Source of the DNA: Elymus sibiricus
Lineage: Eukaryota > Streptophyta > Magnoliopsida > Poales > Poaceae
Assembly (NCBI GenBank): GCA_039707655.1
Contig: CM077672.1
Location: 199,058,537-199,122,536, forward strand
Direction of reading: 5' to 3'
Length of the DNA: 64,000 nucleotides
The translations under genes were made by a program, and so were the position numbers. Shown here one piece after another: positions 9,991 through 21,052 of the stretch (its first letter is position 1; each line of letters starts with the position of its first letter). The notes under the pieces were generated by a model. That model saw nothing but the letters and a program-made list of their open reading frames with translations, did no database searches and was not told the DNA's origin.

Positions 9991-11158
9991 ACAACGTTTG
10001 TTTTTAGTTGTGAAGTAAATATTGGCTATGATTTGTGAATCATTGAGATGCATCAGCATGCATGTTAGTTTCCTTTGTATTTAGTGATGGAATGTTGTAA
10101 CGGGGCAACCTTGGAGGCAAGATACATGAAACAAAACCTGAAATCATAGCATTGTAAGTACAATTTTATCTCGCTGAGAAATTATAGTAGTATGTACTAC
10201 TCCTACTACTATTACTAGAGAGCTAGGTGTCACACGGTGTCCAAGGAATATGGTGATGGTGTGAGGTGGGCCATGCACTACTCACTGGGCTGCCGTGTTT
10301 CGCACTCCCCCGGTGTAAGAGTGGATAAAATTAGTTTTATCACAGAATAAAAAAAAAGTGCACACGCTCTACGGCGTGGTTCCTGGCTCCAAAATCATTC
10401 TACCTCCTTTCGCCGAAACGTGGGACATCCAGCATCCGGGTCCACGTGCCATGCACCAAAGTAGAGTGTAGTACTACAACTGACAATCATGACGGTCGTA
10501 CCACTGCAGTAATAATGACCAATGAGCTATCAAATCACATAGACCCGGCAGGAAGTTGGACGGACGAAGCAACCATCACTCTTCGTTGAATCCGCTTCTC
10601 CCTCATGCAGTACAGTATACTATAGTGTACTTTCGGAAACCAATGTTTCTTGTCGATGGATCGCGCCATGGAGCAAAACAAACGTTTATATAAATCACGT
10701 CTGTCGTGTTCACGTCTCACCCCACACGGTTGCTCGGCATGCCGCTCATCGCAAAGCGAGTATACGCAAACTTCGCCGCCCGCGTGTCGATGGATCACGC
10801 CATGGAGTACTACTACTGGAAGAGATAGATGAGGGGCAGAGGACAGCTAGCTGTAGCACGGACTCCCAAGAACTTTTTTGCATGCACGTTGTGGTCGAAC
10901 ATGGTGTCGTTTGAACGCGGAGCAGTCGCATGCACCGGGAAGCGAAGCGGGCGGCGCTCTCTTGGCCGGCGACAGTGAGAGGTCGCGTCTGCTCTGGCCG
11001 GGCATGAATGCCGCACTGACCTTTTTGGGCCAGGAGCGCGCGTGGGTGATGAAGATGGTTTTGTTGGGCCGGGGTGGTCAGGAGCAGGCGTGGCAGCCGT
11101 CCGGACGCCCGCAAACGAGAGATGCTGGACCTACGTAAATATTGCTAGGGTTTAAGGT

Positions 11159-11187
11159 TTACGTTAATTATTACGTAATTAACGTAA
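11159..11187. repeat. Perfect 12-bp inverted repeat
   Basis: TTACGTTAATTA, then TTACG, then TAATTAACGTAA. Arms are exact, with a 5-base loop. Possible cruciform or MITE footprint. Confidence 0.7.
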
Positions 11188-11300
11188 TAATGAGCCAGTT
11201 GGACAAATATGATTGGAGATGAAAGGAGGACGGGCCAACCCCCCTGAAATTCAGCGTTGTGTTGGAGATGAAAGTAGGAATTTTACGTAAACACAGATAT

Positions 11301-11468
11301 GTATGTGTATGTGTGTGCGCGCGCACACACACATAGTCACGACTCTCGCGACTACCTCGTAGACACCATCTTTCTGTAGTTCGATGTCTCGTTCTCTCTA
11401 ACACACACGCGCGCGCACACACATACGCACGCGCACACACACGCACGCGCGCACACACACACACACAT
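11301..11468. repeat. Two alternating purine-pyrimidine (CA/CG)n tracts
   Basis: 11301-11334 and 11401-11468 consist almost entirely of alternating GT/GC and AC/GC steps, with CGCGCG cores. They flank about 65 bp of ordinary sequence. Such tracts favour Z-DNA and are unstable in length. Confidence 0.8.
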
Positions 11469-11579
11469 AGTTCGTCCTCATTTTGATCCTAGGATAGGAA
11501 TATCATAGGAGTGGGAAAAACAATAGGAAGTGAGATAAAAGGAGTAGTACTACCAGTTCAAAATAAAATAAAATGGAGT

Positions 11580-12753
11580 ACTACTACGTACAAGAAGAGA
11601 AGAGGTACACGCACGCACTCTGCCTCTGACACACCCGTGAGTACCCGATGGAGCGCGTTTGTACACGAAGAGGAAGCTTACGTGATAATTTGACCCTTTA
11701 ATTTGGTCACTTAATAATGGAGGACCGGGGACCACACGTGAGCGATACTCGTGGAAGCGGTGGCATGTTATTGATCGAGTTTTCTTTCCTCGTACGTTAA
11801 AAAGAGATTCCTCCGCGTATTCTATTTGAAACCATTGCTATGGAGAGATTTTTTTTTACTCCATTGTATATGTAGGCTTGGGAGAGTTTGGTTGATAGGG
11901 TTTCTCACGTCTCACTCTCTCACCCTCTCCAAATTGTAACAAGACGATAGTGTCCACTCTGATATCTCTCCTCACCGGTGGTCACAGATCCGGCCGGATC
12001 CTATCCGCTGTGGGAGGGGAGGAATTGCAGCATTGACGTGGTCGCCGTCGGCGAGGGAGGAAGCCGACGCGCACCGTCCTCTCTGAGCCGGCGCCGGCGT
12101 GGACGAAGGTCCTCCACGCCCTTGTTCACTGCCGTCGTGTGGGCAGATCCTGCCACCCTCCTAAGCCACATCTTGCCCATCTGAGGTATAACTTCTTTTG
12201 GATTTCATGCTTCATTCTACTGGTCAAGCTCCCCACATTGTTGCATGCGGGTTTTGTATGTACTAGTACTGCCCAGCTCGGCATGTACAGTAGCAAGGAT
12301 TTGTCTGTTGGTCCAACATCACCTAAAGTTTTTGGTTACAGGAAAGGCCACTCCAAAAGTTGTCCTAGTTTTTCCGTCAAAAAAAAAGTTGTGTTGGTTT
12401 ATGCCTCCGTGGAGGTACATGATGGTTGTGCGCTCACTGTCCATATGCCCCTATTGCTGCTGCTAATCTAATATCACTGGTAAAATGAAGCAATGCCCAT
12501 GTTAAAGTGATGTCCCTTTTAAGCAATGCTGCTATCAATCTAGAGGCGTCGATAAATAGAAGCAATGACACCGTTTTAAGAAATGCTTCTGTCCTGCTTT
12601 AGTCTGCATGAAGATAATCATGATGTTTCTATTTGTGGGGTACATTCTATTAATTCTTATTGACAATTCAGATGCCGTTGTTAATCTTGTACCACTGCCA
12701 AAACAATGTAAAGACACTACTAAAATATCCCTTTTTTATATTTTTGCAAACAG
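11580..12753 (+). repeat. Tandem gene-like unit U3, promoter to intron
   Basis: It matches U1 from GTACACGAAGAG..GTGATAATTTGACCC onward. Exon 1 spans about 11880-12185, with GTCACAGATCCGGCCGGATCC, the frame MVTDPAGSYPLWEGRNCS from 11978, and donor CCCATCTGAG^GTATAAC. The core promoter is GTATATGTAGG near 11866. The intron runs 12186-12753 and resembles the introns of U4 and U5 (AATATCACTGGTAAAATGAAGC). The unit continues in exon 2 and, after TE-2, at 28464. Confidence 0.55.
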
Positions 12754-12962
12754 GGATGCATATCTCCACACCAGGGCATGTCTTCCTCAATTTTAGTGGA
12801 ACTGCACAAAACTGGATGGCCACTGTTGCTCCGCCTCATTGTCCTCTGCCACATGGTTCTACCTTTCTCGAGCTTGAGTACCTAGAAGAAATAGACCACA
12901 GTGAGGATTTATCAAGCCTCAGTGGTGCCGCACCCAAATTTGATGCCAAATGGATGATGCAT
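12754..12962 (+). pseudogene. U3 exon 2, part before the TE-2 insertion
   Basis: Acceptor TTTTTGCAAACAG ends at 12753. The frame is open through GHVFLNFSGTAQNW, a Pro/His stretch and LEYLEEIDHSEDLSSLSG, up to the codon CAT at 12960-12962, where TE-2 begins. The other side of the insertion (28469 on, after one TSD copy) continues in the same frame for 18 codons to a TGA at 28523-28525. The longest FSGTAQ exon in the array is thus a coding-like exon interrupted by a transposon. No known domain was recognised. Confidence 0.5.
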
Positions 12963-14028
12963 TGATGTCTACTACACAACTTATTCTTGTAGACTCATGT
13001 TGGGCCTCCAAGCGCAGAGTTTTGTAGGACAGTAGCAATTTTCCCTCAAGTGGATGACCTAAGGTTTATCAATCCGTGGGAGGTGTAGGATGAAGATGGT
13101 CTCTCTCAAATAACCCTGCAATCAAATACAAGAAATCTCTTGTGACCCCAACACACCCAATACAATGGCAAATTGTATAGGTGCACTAGTTCACCAAAGA
13201 GATGGTGATACAAGTGTAGTATGGATAGTAGATATAGGTTTTTTTAATCTGAAAATAAAAAAACAGCAAGGTAGCAATTGATAAAACAGAGCACAAACGG
13301 TATTGCAATGCTTGAAAACAAGGCCTAGGGTTCATACTTTCACTAGTGCAATCTCTCAACAGTGCTAACATAATTGGATCATATAACAATCCCTCAACGT
13401 GCGACAAAGAATCACTCCAAAGTTCTTATCTGGCGAAGAACATAAGATGAAATTGTTTGTAGGGTACGAAACCACCACAAAGTTATCCTTTCCGATCAAT
13501 CTATTGAGCTATTCCTATAAGTGTCACAAACAACACTAGAGTTCGTACTAAAATACTACCATATGATACGCATCAACCAACTCTAATGTCACCTAGATAC
13601 TCCAATGTCATCACAAGTATCCATGAGTCAATTATACGATACGCATCAAACAACTTCAGATTCATAATATTCAATCCAACACAAAGAACTTCAAAGAGTG
13701 CCCCAAGATTTCTACCGGAGAAAGTAGGACGAATAAATGCATCAACCCCTATGCATAGATTACCCCAATGTCACCTCGGGAATTCGTGAGTTGAGTGCCA
13801 AAACATACATCAAGTGAATCAATATAATGCACCATTGTCACCATGGGTATTCATATGCAAGACATACATCAAGTGTTCTCAAATCCATAAAAGTATTCAA
13901 TCCGATAATAGTGAAACCTCAAAGGTAAAAACTCAATTCATCACAACAAGATAGAGAGGGAGAAACACCATATGATCCAACTATATTAACAAAGCTCGTG
14001 GTACATCAAAATCATGCCAAATCAAGAA

Positions 14029-14059
<31 letters not shown>

Positions 14060-14657
14060 TCAAACACATAGCTACTAGTACATACCCTCAGCCCCGAGGG
14101 TGAACTACTCCCTCCTCGTCATGGAGACCGCCAGGGTGATGAAGATGGCCTCCGGTGATGATTTCCCCCTCCGGCAGGGTGCCAGAAAAGGACTGTAGAT
14201 GAGATCGTGGAGGTACAGAGGCTTGCGGCGGCGGAGTCGAAGATCTAGGGTTATTTCTGGAGGTTTCTGAATATATAGGAATTTTTGGCACTGGAATCAC
14301 GCAAAGAGGGTCCACAGGGGGCCCACGAGGCACCAGGGCGCGGCCACCCCCCTGGGCGCGCCCTGGTGGCTTGTGGGGCCCCTGTGGGTCTTCTGGTACT
14401 CTCCTGAAGCTTCCTGGGTCCCTTTCCTTCTAGAAAAAATCATCAAAAAGTTTCGCTGCATTTGGACTTCGTTTGATATGGATTTTCTGGAAAACCAAAA
14501 ACAAGCAGAAAACAGCAACTGGCACTGGGCACTAGGTCAATATGTTAGTCAATGAAAATCATATAAAATCCATATAAAAGTGCACCAAAATCATTCAAAA
14601 CTATAATAAACATGGCATGAATACTTCATAAATTATAGATACGTTGGAGACGTATCA
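12963..14657 (-). repeat. TE-2 3' LTR (left, 1695 bp)
   Basis: It has TGATGTCT...GTATCA termini in plus orientation. A (GA)n microsatellite at about 14033-14059 is longer than in the sister LTRs. A GC-rich inverted repeat (CACCAGGGCGCG...GGGCGCGCCCTGG) lies at about 14320-14375, and the TATA (CCTATATATTC on minus) near 14270-14280 is just downstream of it in the element's sense. Confidence 0.9.
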
Positions 14658-14671
14658 GCATCCCCAAGCTT
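14658..14671 (-). other. TE-2 polypurine tract
   Basis: The minus strand reads AAGCTTGGGGATGC immediately before the 3' LTR start TGATACG. The same tract is found at the equivalent place in TE-5 (42653, AGCTTGGGGATGC) and TE-8 (58489, one change). Confidence 0.75.
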
Positions 14672-17146
14672 AATTCCTGCTCGTCCTCGAGTAGGTAAAT
14701 GGTAAACGAAATAATTTATGAAGTGTGAATGCTAGCATAGTGCATAAGTTTTATCAATGATAATTTCAATCACTTTTCCTAGCATCATAACAGCAACTCT
14801 TTCTCATTAAACTCATCATGATAAAGTAGAAATCCATTCACATGTTACGGTTCAAACAATGCATTCCCTTGAAACTTAACAACCTATGTTCTTAGTCACC
14901 AAACAATTGCAATTCAACTTATCTTCAACAAAGTCTAAGTAAGAGCTCCACATACTCAATTATCATATAGTCTTCTATGATTGCTAGTACTCAAAGCATA
15001 TTTTTAGAACAAATAGCATCCATCGAACACAGAGAAAGACAGGGGCTTAATGTTTCGCCTCCCAACTTATTTATCATATAGATAATTGTCAACAATAATA
15101 ATTCATGATCAAATATATTTGACTGGCCATATGTGCCTGGATCTTTCCCCACCACATGATGCTTGGTAACTAGAGAATAATTAAGGTTGAAATGAGAAGT
15201 AATACTGTTGACTCTTGAATAAAAGTAAATACATAAAGTAAAAGATAGGCCCTTCGCAGAGGGAAGCAGAGGTTGTCATGCACTTTTTATTTTTGGATGT
15301 CCAAGCCCTTAATGCAAAGGAATGTCACGTTATATTGCCCCTTGTGATAGCAACCTTTATTATGCAGTCCTTCGCTTTTATTTCTTTACCATCACAAGTT
15401 CGTACAACGCTTATTTTCCCTTGCAATAAAAGATCATACATATTTTAGGAACAATTTTTATTGCTTTTTGCACCGGTGACAACTTACTTGAAGGATCTTA
15501 TTCAATCCATAGGTAGATATGGTGGAGACTCATGGGAAGAAACTGGGTTTAAGGGTTTTTGGATGCACAAGTAGCATCTCTACTTAGTACGAATTTTTGG
15601 CTAGCAAAAGATCCTAAGCAAGCACCACATGTTGGAGGATCCATAACAATATAACTTCTATGCAAATATACCCAATCATAACTCATTATGTTGTCTTCCT
15701 TGTCCAACTTCAACTAATTTTCTCAAGTTTGAAAATAATTAATGGGTATTCACAATCATAAAAGATGTCCAAGATAATATATTTATATGTGAAAGTTCGC
15801 TTCCTAATACTAATCATTCATGAATTGCTTGTATGACCAATATTGTGGTTGTCAAACTTCAATAGATTTTACTTTCTAAACCAAATGTGAAATATTACTA
15901 AGCATATGGAACATGGATAATTTCAGATTTATGATATTCAATTCATTCAAACATTTTCTCTTAGGATATAAGTGAAGAACGAGAGTAAATGACAAACTAC
16001 TCCAAAAGATATAAGTGAAGATCAATGAGTAGTCAAACAATTAAGTAGCCATGTGAGGACTCTCTCTCATTCAAGATTTCAGATCTTGATAATTTTATTC
16101 AAACAACAAACAAAACGAAAATAAAAGGACACTCCAAGAATAGCACATATCATGTGAACAAGTAAAAACTTAGGCTAACCGATAGGTGTTGATGAAGAAA
16201 GGTGGGATGCCTAACGGGGCATCCCCAAGCTTAGTTGCTTGAGACTTCTTGGAATGTTATCTTGGGGTGCCTTGGGCATCCCCAAGATTGAGCTCTTGTG
16301 TCTCCTAAATTCCTCTCATATCATGGCTTCTCCTAAATATTAAAAACTTCATCCACACAAAACTCAACAAGAACTCGTGAGATAAGTTAGTATAAATCAA
16401 CTCAAAACATTAACATTCTCTACTGTAAAAAATCACTAAAATTATAATTAAACATTGCATACTAAATGCCTCTGCATATTTAATACTCCTATCCACAAAT
16501 AGAAACATTAAACAAGCAACATATGCTAACAATGCAACTATAACTGAAATCTGTCAAAACAGAACAGTCTGTAAAGGGTGAATTAGAATTCATACTTCCC
16601 TAACTCCAAAAATTCTGAAAAATTACCAGGTGACAGAAAACTCATGCATGCTTACTGTGTAAAAATTTTAGATTTTATCATGTTCTGACTATTCATGAAT
16701 ATTCTGAACATAACAGAAAATTTTCTGTTTTCAAACAGCAAAACATAAACTTGCAAACTGAGCTTGGTAAAGGCTATAATTGGCATTTTATTGAACTAAA
16801 CGATATAAAACATGATTATTGATAACAGCAAGCAAATCTCAACAAAATAAAATGACGCTCCAAGCAAAACTCATATTATGTGACGAATAAAAATATAGCT
16901 CCGAGTGAGGTTACCTATAGTGTTGAAGACGAAAGAGGGGACGCCTTCCGGGGCATCCCCAAGCTTAGACGCTTGAGTCTTCCTTGAATATTAACTTGGG
17001 GTGACTTGGGCATCCCCAAACTTAGGGTCTTGCCACTCCTTATTCTCCTCATATCGATATCTCACCCAAAACTTGATAACTTCAATCACACAAAACTTAA
17101 CGGAACTTGTGAGATAGGTTAGTATGATAAAAAAAATCATCCACTT
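14672..17146 (-). other. TE-2 noncoding interior, left part
   Basis: AT-rich with no coding frame. The part at 14672-about 15900 is homologous, in opposite orientation, to 3' noncoding DNA of TE-4 (about 36590-37789), for example the block GAGGGAAGCAGAGGTTGTCATG near 15260. From about 16150 begins a diverged tandem repeat of period 734 bp carrying motifs GGGGCATCCCCAAGCTTA at 16216-16233 and 16950-16968, and weaker CATCCCCAA copies at 16274-16290 and 17008-17024. Confidence 0.7.
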
Positions 17147-18034
17147 TGTCGGCCCAGTGGGAACCAGGGTACCGCGGCCCGTCTGCCTCTGGCCTGGAGG
17201 GCAACATTTGGGTCGGCCCACTGGGATGGCCTTGCCTTGACCGCTTCGGAGGAAGCCGCCTCGCGAGGGCGAGCCTCGCGAGGCCCCTCGCCACCAGTCC
17301 AGGCCCTGCCGAGGCCGCCAAGCACCAGGTTGCCTCGCGAGGCTCCCCTCGCGAGGCCTTCTCATGGAGCAGACCGTACAGCGTCAGCTGCGGGGCTCCG
17401 CGCCCAGCACATGGGTGATGTCCCGCTGTCAGGATAAGGACAGCGGGGCGTGATCAAGCCCAGCTTCCATTCTGGTGATAAGGGAGCAGTGGCATCTGCC
17501 TCCCCCAAAGCAAGTCCCAAAGGTTTTCCTCTTTGGTGATAGAAGATCAGGACGGATCAGCGCACCAGGACGGAGGTCATCGCCGAGCCCACCAGCGTGT
17601 CACGAAGACTACTTTATCAGGCGGAGACCGCCTTTAGTCAGGATAGACCTGCGCGCCTGTCCCCCTTTGAATTGCCGCCCTATGGCTACCCTTTCCCGCT
17701 CATATTTTCAGGGAAGAGGACCAAGGCACTACAAAAGGGGAGGGCCTCTTCCATGTAAGGGGATCGAATTATTCTCCCCCACACCTCGTGTACCTCGAGC
17801 CACAAGCTCTCCATTACAGAGCAATCCAACAAAGGCAGGAGTAGGGTATTACACCGCATGGTGGCTCGAACCTGGGTAGCTCGCCCATCCCCTTCGTGTC
17901 CGGTGAGAGCCAGTGAGCCCATCGTGATCCTGCCGTAGTTGCCGTCGTGTCGTAGGTCGCCAAACAAAGTCCCCCAGAGTTCGAATCCTAAGTTCTTGGA
18001 GAAGTTTCTTGGACGAAGATCCTAGACTCCGACA
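17147..18034 (+). repeat. TE-3 5' LTR (888 bp)
   Basis: It begins TGTCGGCCCAGTGGGAAC and ends GACTCCGACA. Several GCCTCGCGAGG palindromes lie between about 17250 and 17360. Differences from the 3' LTR that I could see are mostly C/T and G/A transitions. Confidence 0.93.
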
Positions 18035-18036
18035 TT

Positions 18037-18054
18037 TGGCGCGCCAGGTAGGGG
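18037..18054 (+). other. TE-3 primer-binding site
   Basis: TGGCGCGCCAGGTAGGGG, two bases after the 5' LTR. Identical to TE-1. The tRNA was not assigned. Confidence 0.72.
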
Positions 18055-18097
18055 GGCTTGCCGTCTTCGCGCCTTCGACCCCAACGACGGCATCGAC

Positions 18098-19987
18098 ATG
18101 GACGACACCGCCGTGCGCCACGAGCGCGCTACGCGTCGAGCTGCCGCCAGGGTGCACGCGGTGCCCGCCGCCCGAGGTGCCCCTGGGCGACGCCCTCGCG
18201 CCGCCACCGAGCCCGTTGGGGGGCGGGCGTCCTCCTCCATCCGCCCGTTGGCGAGTGAGTAGGAGCACGGCCTCTCCTTCACCATGTCCTCACCCGCAAG
18301 TCGTGGCCCTCTCGCTCCGCGCGTCACGCTGCTCATGGCGCAGGGGCTGCTGCGCTGTCACCCCGCCAAAGACGGTCGCGACGTCTGGCTCGAGCACATC
18401 ACCAAGGTTGTCTTCGCCGCCAGCGACGGCCAGGCGCCCCCTCGCCCGTCGCCCACTTCACCACGGCGCGTTGAGCAACCTAGGCGCGCCGCTCCCTGTC
18501 TTCCTCCTCCTCCGGGCCACGGTGCGGCCGGACGAAGCCACGTGGCATGCGCCACAGGGTTACCCCGCGGCTCGCCCGCGTTGGACGGCGTGGGCGGCTG
18601 CCGCTCAACCAAGGGCATCGTCACCAGTGGGGGCTCCAAGGGGCCCCGAGGGGTGGCCTGCATCCTGGGAGGGGCCCAGACCCCTCCGTCCAGCCACCAC
18701 CTCAAGCACTTCTCACGCGAAGTCAGTGCAGCCCTTCCGGCGCCTGAGTTCGCCGGCCACCTCAAGTTGTCCGAGTTTCCCATCTCCTTCGACGCCCGCG
18801 ATCACCCCAAGTCCACTAGGGCTATGGGGGCTATCCATCTGCTGCGTACTCCTACTATCGACGGTGTGGCCGTCACCAAGATGCTCATCGATGGCAGCGC
18901 TGGCCTCAACATGCTTTCTATGGAGGCTTTCGAGATGCTCTAGGCGTCATGTGTGCGCCTGGCGCCCACCAGGCCCTTCTTGGGCATCACTGGCGGCTGC
19001 ACTACCCCCCAGGGGCAAGTGCGCCTTCCCGTCACCTTCTGCACCTACAAGAACTACCGTACGGAGTTCATCGTCTTTGATGTGGCTTGCATTGGCCTGC
19101 CCTACAACGCCATCTTGGGCTACCCGGCGTTCTCCAAGTTGATGGCCGCGACGCACCACGCTTACGGCCTCGTCAAGATGCCCGGCAGTGATGGCACCCT
19201 CACCGTCCGTTGCGACGAAAAGGACGCCATGAGCACCCTCGCGTGCATCTACAAGGTGGCCGCCGCCGCATCCCTGGCTGAGGAGGACGCCCCCGAGCTT
19301 GCCGAGCCGGCGCCCGCGAAGATGAAGCTGTTGTTCTCATAGGAGCGGGCCGAGACCAAGAAAGTGCCGCTGGATGGAAGCGGCGCGGGCCCCTTCCTCA
19401 CCATTTGCAGTGGCCTTCCCCCCGAGTAGGAGGGCGCCATCGTCGACTTCCTCCGGGCGAATGCTGATATGTTCGCTTGGACAACCTCAGACATGCCCCG
19501 CGTGCCGAGGGAGGTGATCAAGCACCAATCAGCCGCGTGCCGGAGCGCGCGGCCCGTCAAGCATGAAGAATGGCGTCAGGCACCCAAGAAGCAGGAAGTC
19601 ATCACCCAAGAAGTCAACAAGCCCCAGGATGCTGGAATCGCCCGTGAAGCCCCCCACTCCAAGTGGATCGCCAGCCTCACCCCCGTTGCCAGGCCGCATG
19701 ATAGCGTGCGCATGTGCGTCGACTTCATCACTCTCAACCAGGCTTGCCCTGCAGGCCCCTTCCCTCCTCCACGCATCGCCGCGGGCTTGCCCTGGCTCAT
19801 GCGTATGCCATTCGGCCTGGAGGGTGCCACAACCACCTTCGCGAGGCTGATGCGCATGAGCCTGGAGTCCCACATCGCAAGGAATACGGAGGTGGTTAAC
19901 ACCCGCCCACCGGCCCACCGCGGCACCACTCGTGACGGAGGCGGGTGTTCCGGTACCAAACACATGGAACGCCCGCCATCACCGTAA
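18098..19987 (+). pseudogene. TE-3 gag-protease-RT frame, degenerate
   Basis: A single frame can be followed from the ATG at 18098 to the TAA at 19985-19987, broken only by four TAG codons at 18260, 18941, 19340 and 19427. The N-terminal gag portion is followed near 18600 by a jump past the capsid and zinc-knuckle region that TE-1 still has. Next come a protease segment (FDARDHPKSTRAMG, IDGSAGLNML, then YNAILGYPAFSK) and an RT segment (RMCVDFITLNQACP joined to MPFGLEGATTTFAR). The DAYSGYHQ-type and YVDD motifs are deleted at the same places as in TE-1. At least two of the TAGs sit where TE-1 has CAG (Gln). The protein cannot be functional. Confidence 0.82.
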
Positions 19988-21052
19988 GTTCTATCCATGC
20001 CCCACAGATACGAGCAACATGGAGCTGTACATGCTCTGGGGCTCTCTCTACCCACGCTGCCTCGAGCACGTGAGAGCTCCTTCCCACTCTCGTGGAAGCC
20101 CCATGCTCCGCGCTGGCGGATGCCACATGCTCAGTGCTGGCGGCCTACTTGAGGGGCCCTCGGCCATCACATCCTCAAGCTAACCCGTGTCGAACACGGC
20201 AGCATGTATCTTTCTATTATGTAATGAACTTGCTTCATGCATCAGTAAAGCTTATTTGCTCCAAAACCCTGTGTGCTTGCGCACGCTCGTGGTCTCACCC
20301 GTGGCTGTCACGCGAGCGGGGGCTGGGCAAGGTTTCTGTGCTCGGGTCAGTCCTAGCAGCACTGAAAAACCCAAGCGACTGAGCTCTGGCTCGCGGGCCT
20401 GCTCCCATGTACTTCACCTCACCAGGTCCTTGGTGCTCTTATCTCCTCGCGTAACACCGACAGGCGACCTCGCGAGCGCGCCCTGCTGCACTACTTGCGA
20501 AAACTTGGCAGTTTCCTTGGTGCAGGATATCGAAGGCCTCAAGAGCCCCCCCCCCCCCCCCCGAGAGGCCTCGCGAGTGGGGCCCTATGTGCAGAAGGCC
20601 TCACGAGGGATTGCGCCTCACGAACCGCGCCCTGCGAAGGACTCGCCCCAAGCTACACACCTCGGAGGAGCTTAGTCTAAAGCACCCCTCGGGTCTTTTC
20701 CCTCTCGTTTCTCTCTCGTGGCATCCTGATTTCATCGGCATGAGCCGCCTGCGCATCAAGGGGGGGACCCTGAGCATCGTGCCTCAGGGACTCCTACCAG
20801 CCCTAAGAGCCCTACACCCTCTGGCCTTGCCGAGCGCACGCTCTGGGCATACCAGCGATGTCTGTAGCTTGCCTCGGGGGCTGGGTCCCAGCGACACAGG
20901 GCACGAAGGCAATATAAAAGGGAAATAATGGCCTCGAGAGGAGAACGAAAACACACGAATCATTAAGTGCTTACAGCAAAAGTACCATGCAAATGTTTTC
21001 ACGCCCCCACGGGGCCATGTCTACCCTATTACAATAACATGTCAAGGAGAAT
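19988..21052. other. TE-3 noncoding region between RT remnant and antisense ORF
   Basis: No coding frame. It includes a C-run at about 20547-20561 and TCGCGAG motifs. It corresponds to 645-1710 of TE-1. Directly before it both copies read CACCGTAAGTTC, which resembles a splice donor. Confidence 0.55.

Larger units (their letters stand above)
9237..10080 (+). repeat. Tandem gene-like unit U2
   Basis: It aligns with U1 from TCAATGGCAAGTAC through to GAATCATTGAGATGCAT. Its intron is much shorter (about 186 bp against about 405 bp in U1). It keeps promoter, exon 1, intron, exon 2 and 3' block in order, so it is the most compact copy of the array. Confidence 0.6.
10081..11579. other. Spacer between U2 and U3
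   Basis: No recognised gene. It holds the recurrent block near 10430-10580 (CACGTGCCATGCACCAAAGTAGAG), two copies of GTCGATGGATC(G/A)CGCCATGGAG (10655 and 10784 regions), a 12-bp inverted repeat at 11159-11187 and (CA/CG)n tracts at 11301-11468. Confidence 0.5.

Noticed and set aside
14034..14059. Possible CRISPR-like or satellite array at the GA run
   Set aside because: A plain (GA)n microsatellite within an LTR; no spaced repeats.
18037..18054. Assigning a specific tRNA to the TE-1/3/7 primer-binding site
   Set aside because: I could not match TGGCGCGCCAGGTAGGGG to a tRNA 3' end with certainty from memory.
18009..19142. 377-codon plus-strand ORF in TE-3
   Set aside because: Overlaps the gag-protease frame out of register; Ser/Pro/Arg-rich shadow of GC-rich DNA, whereas the other frame shows protease motifs.
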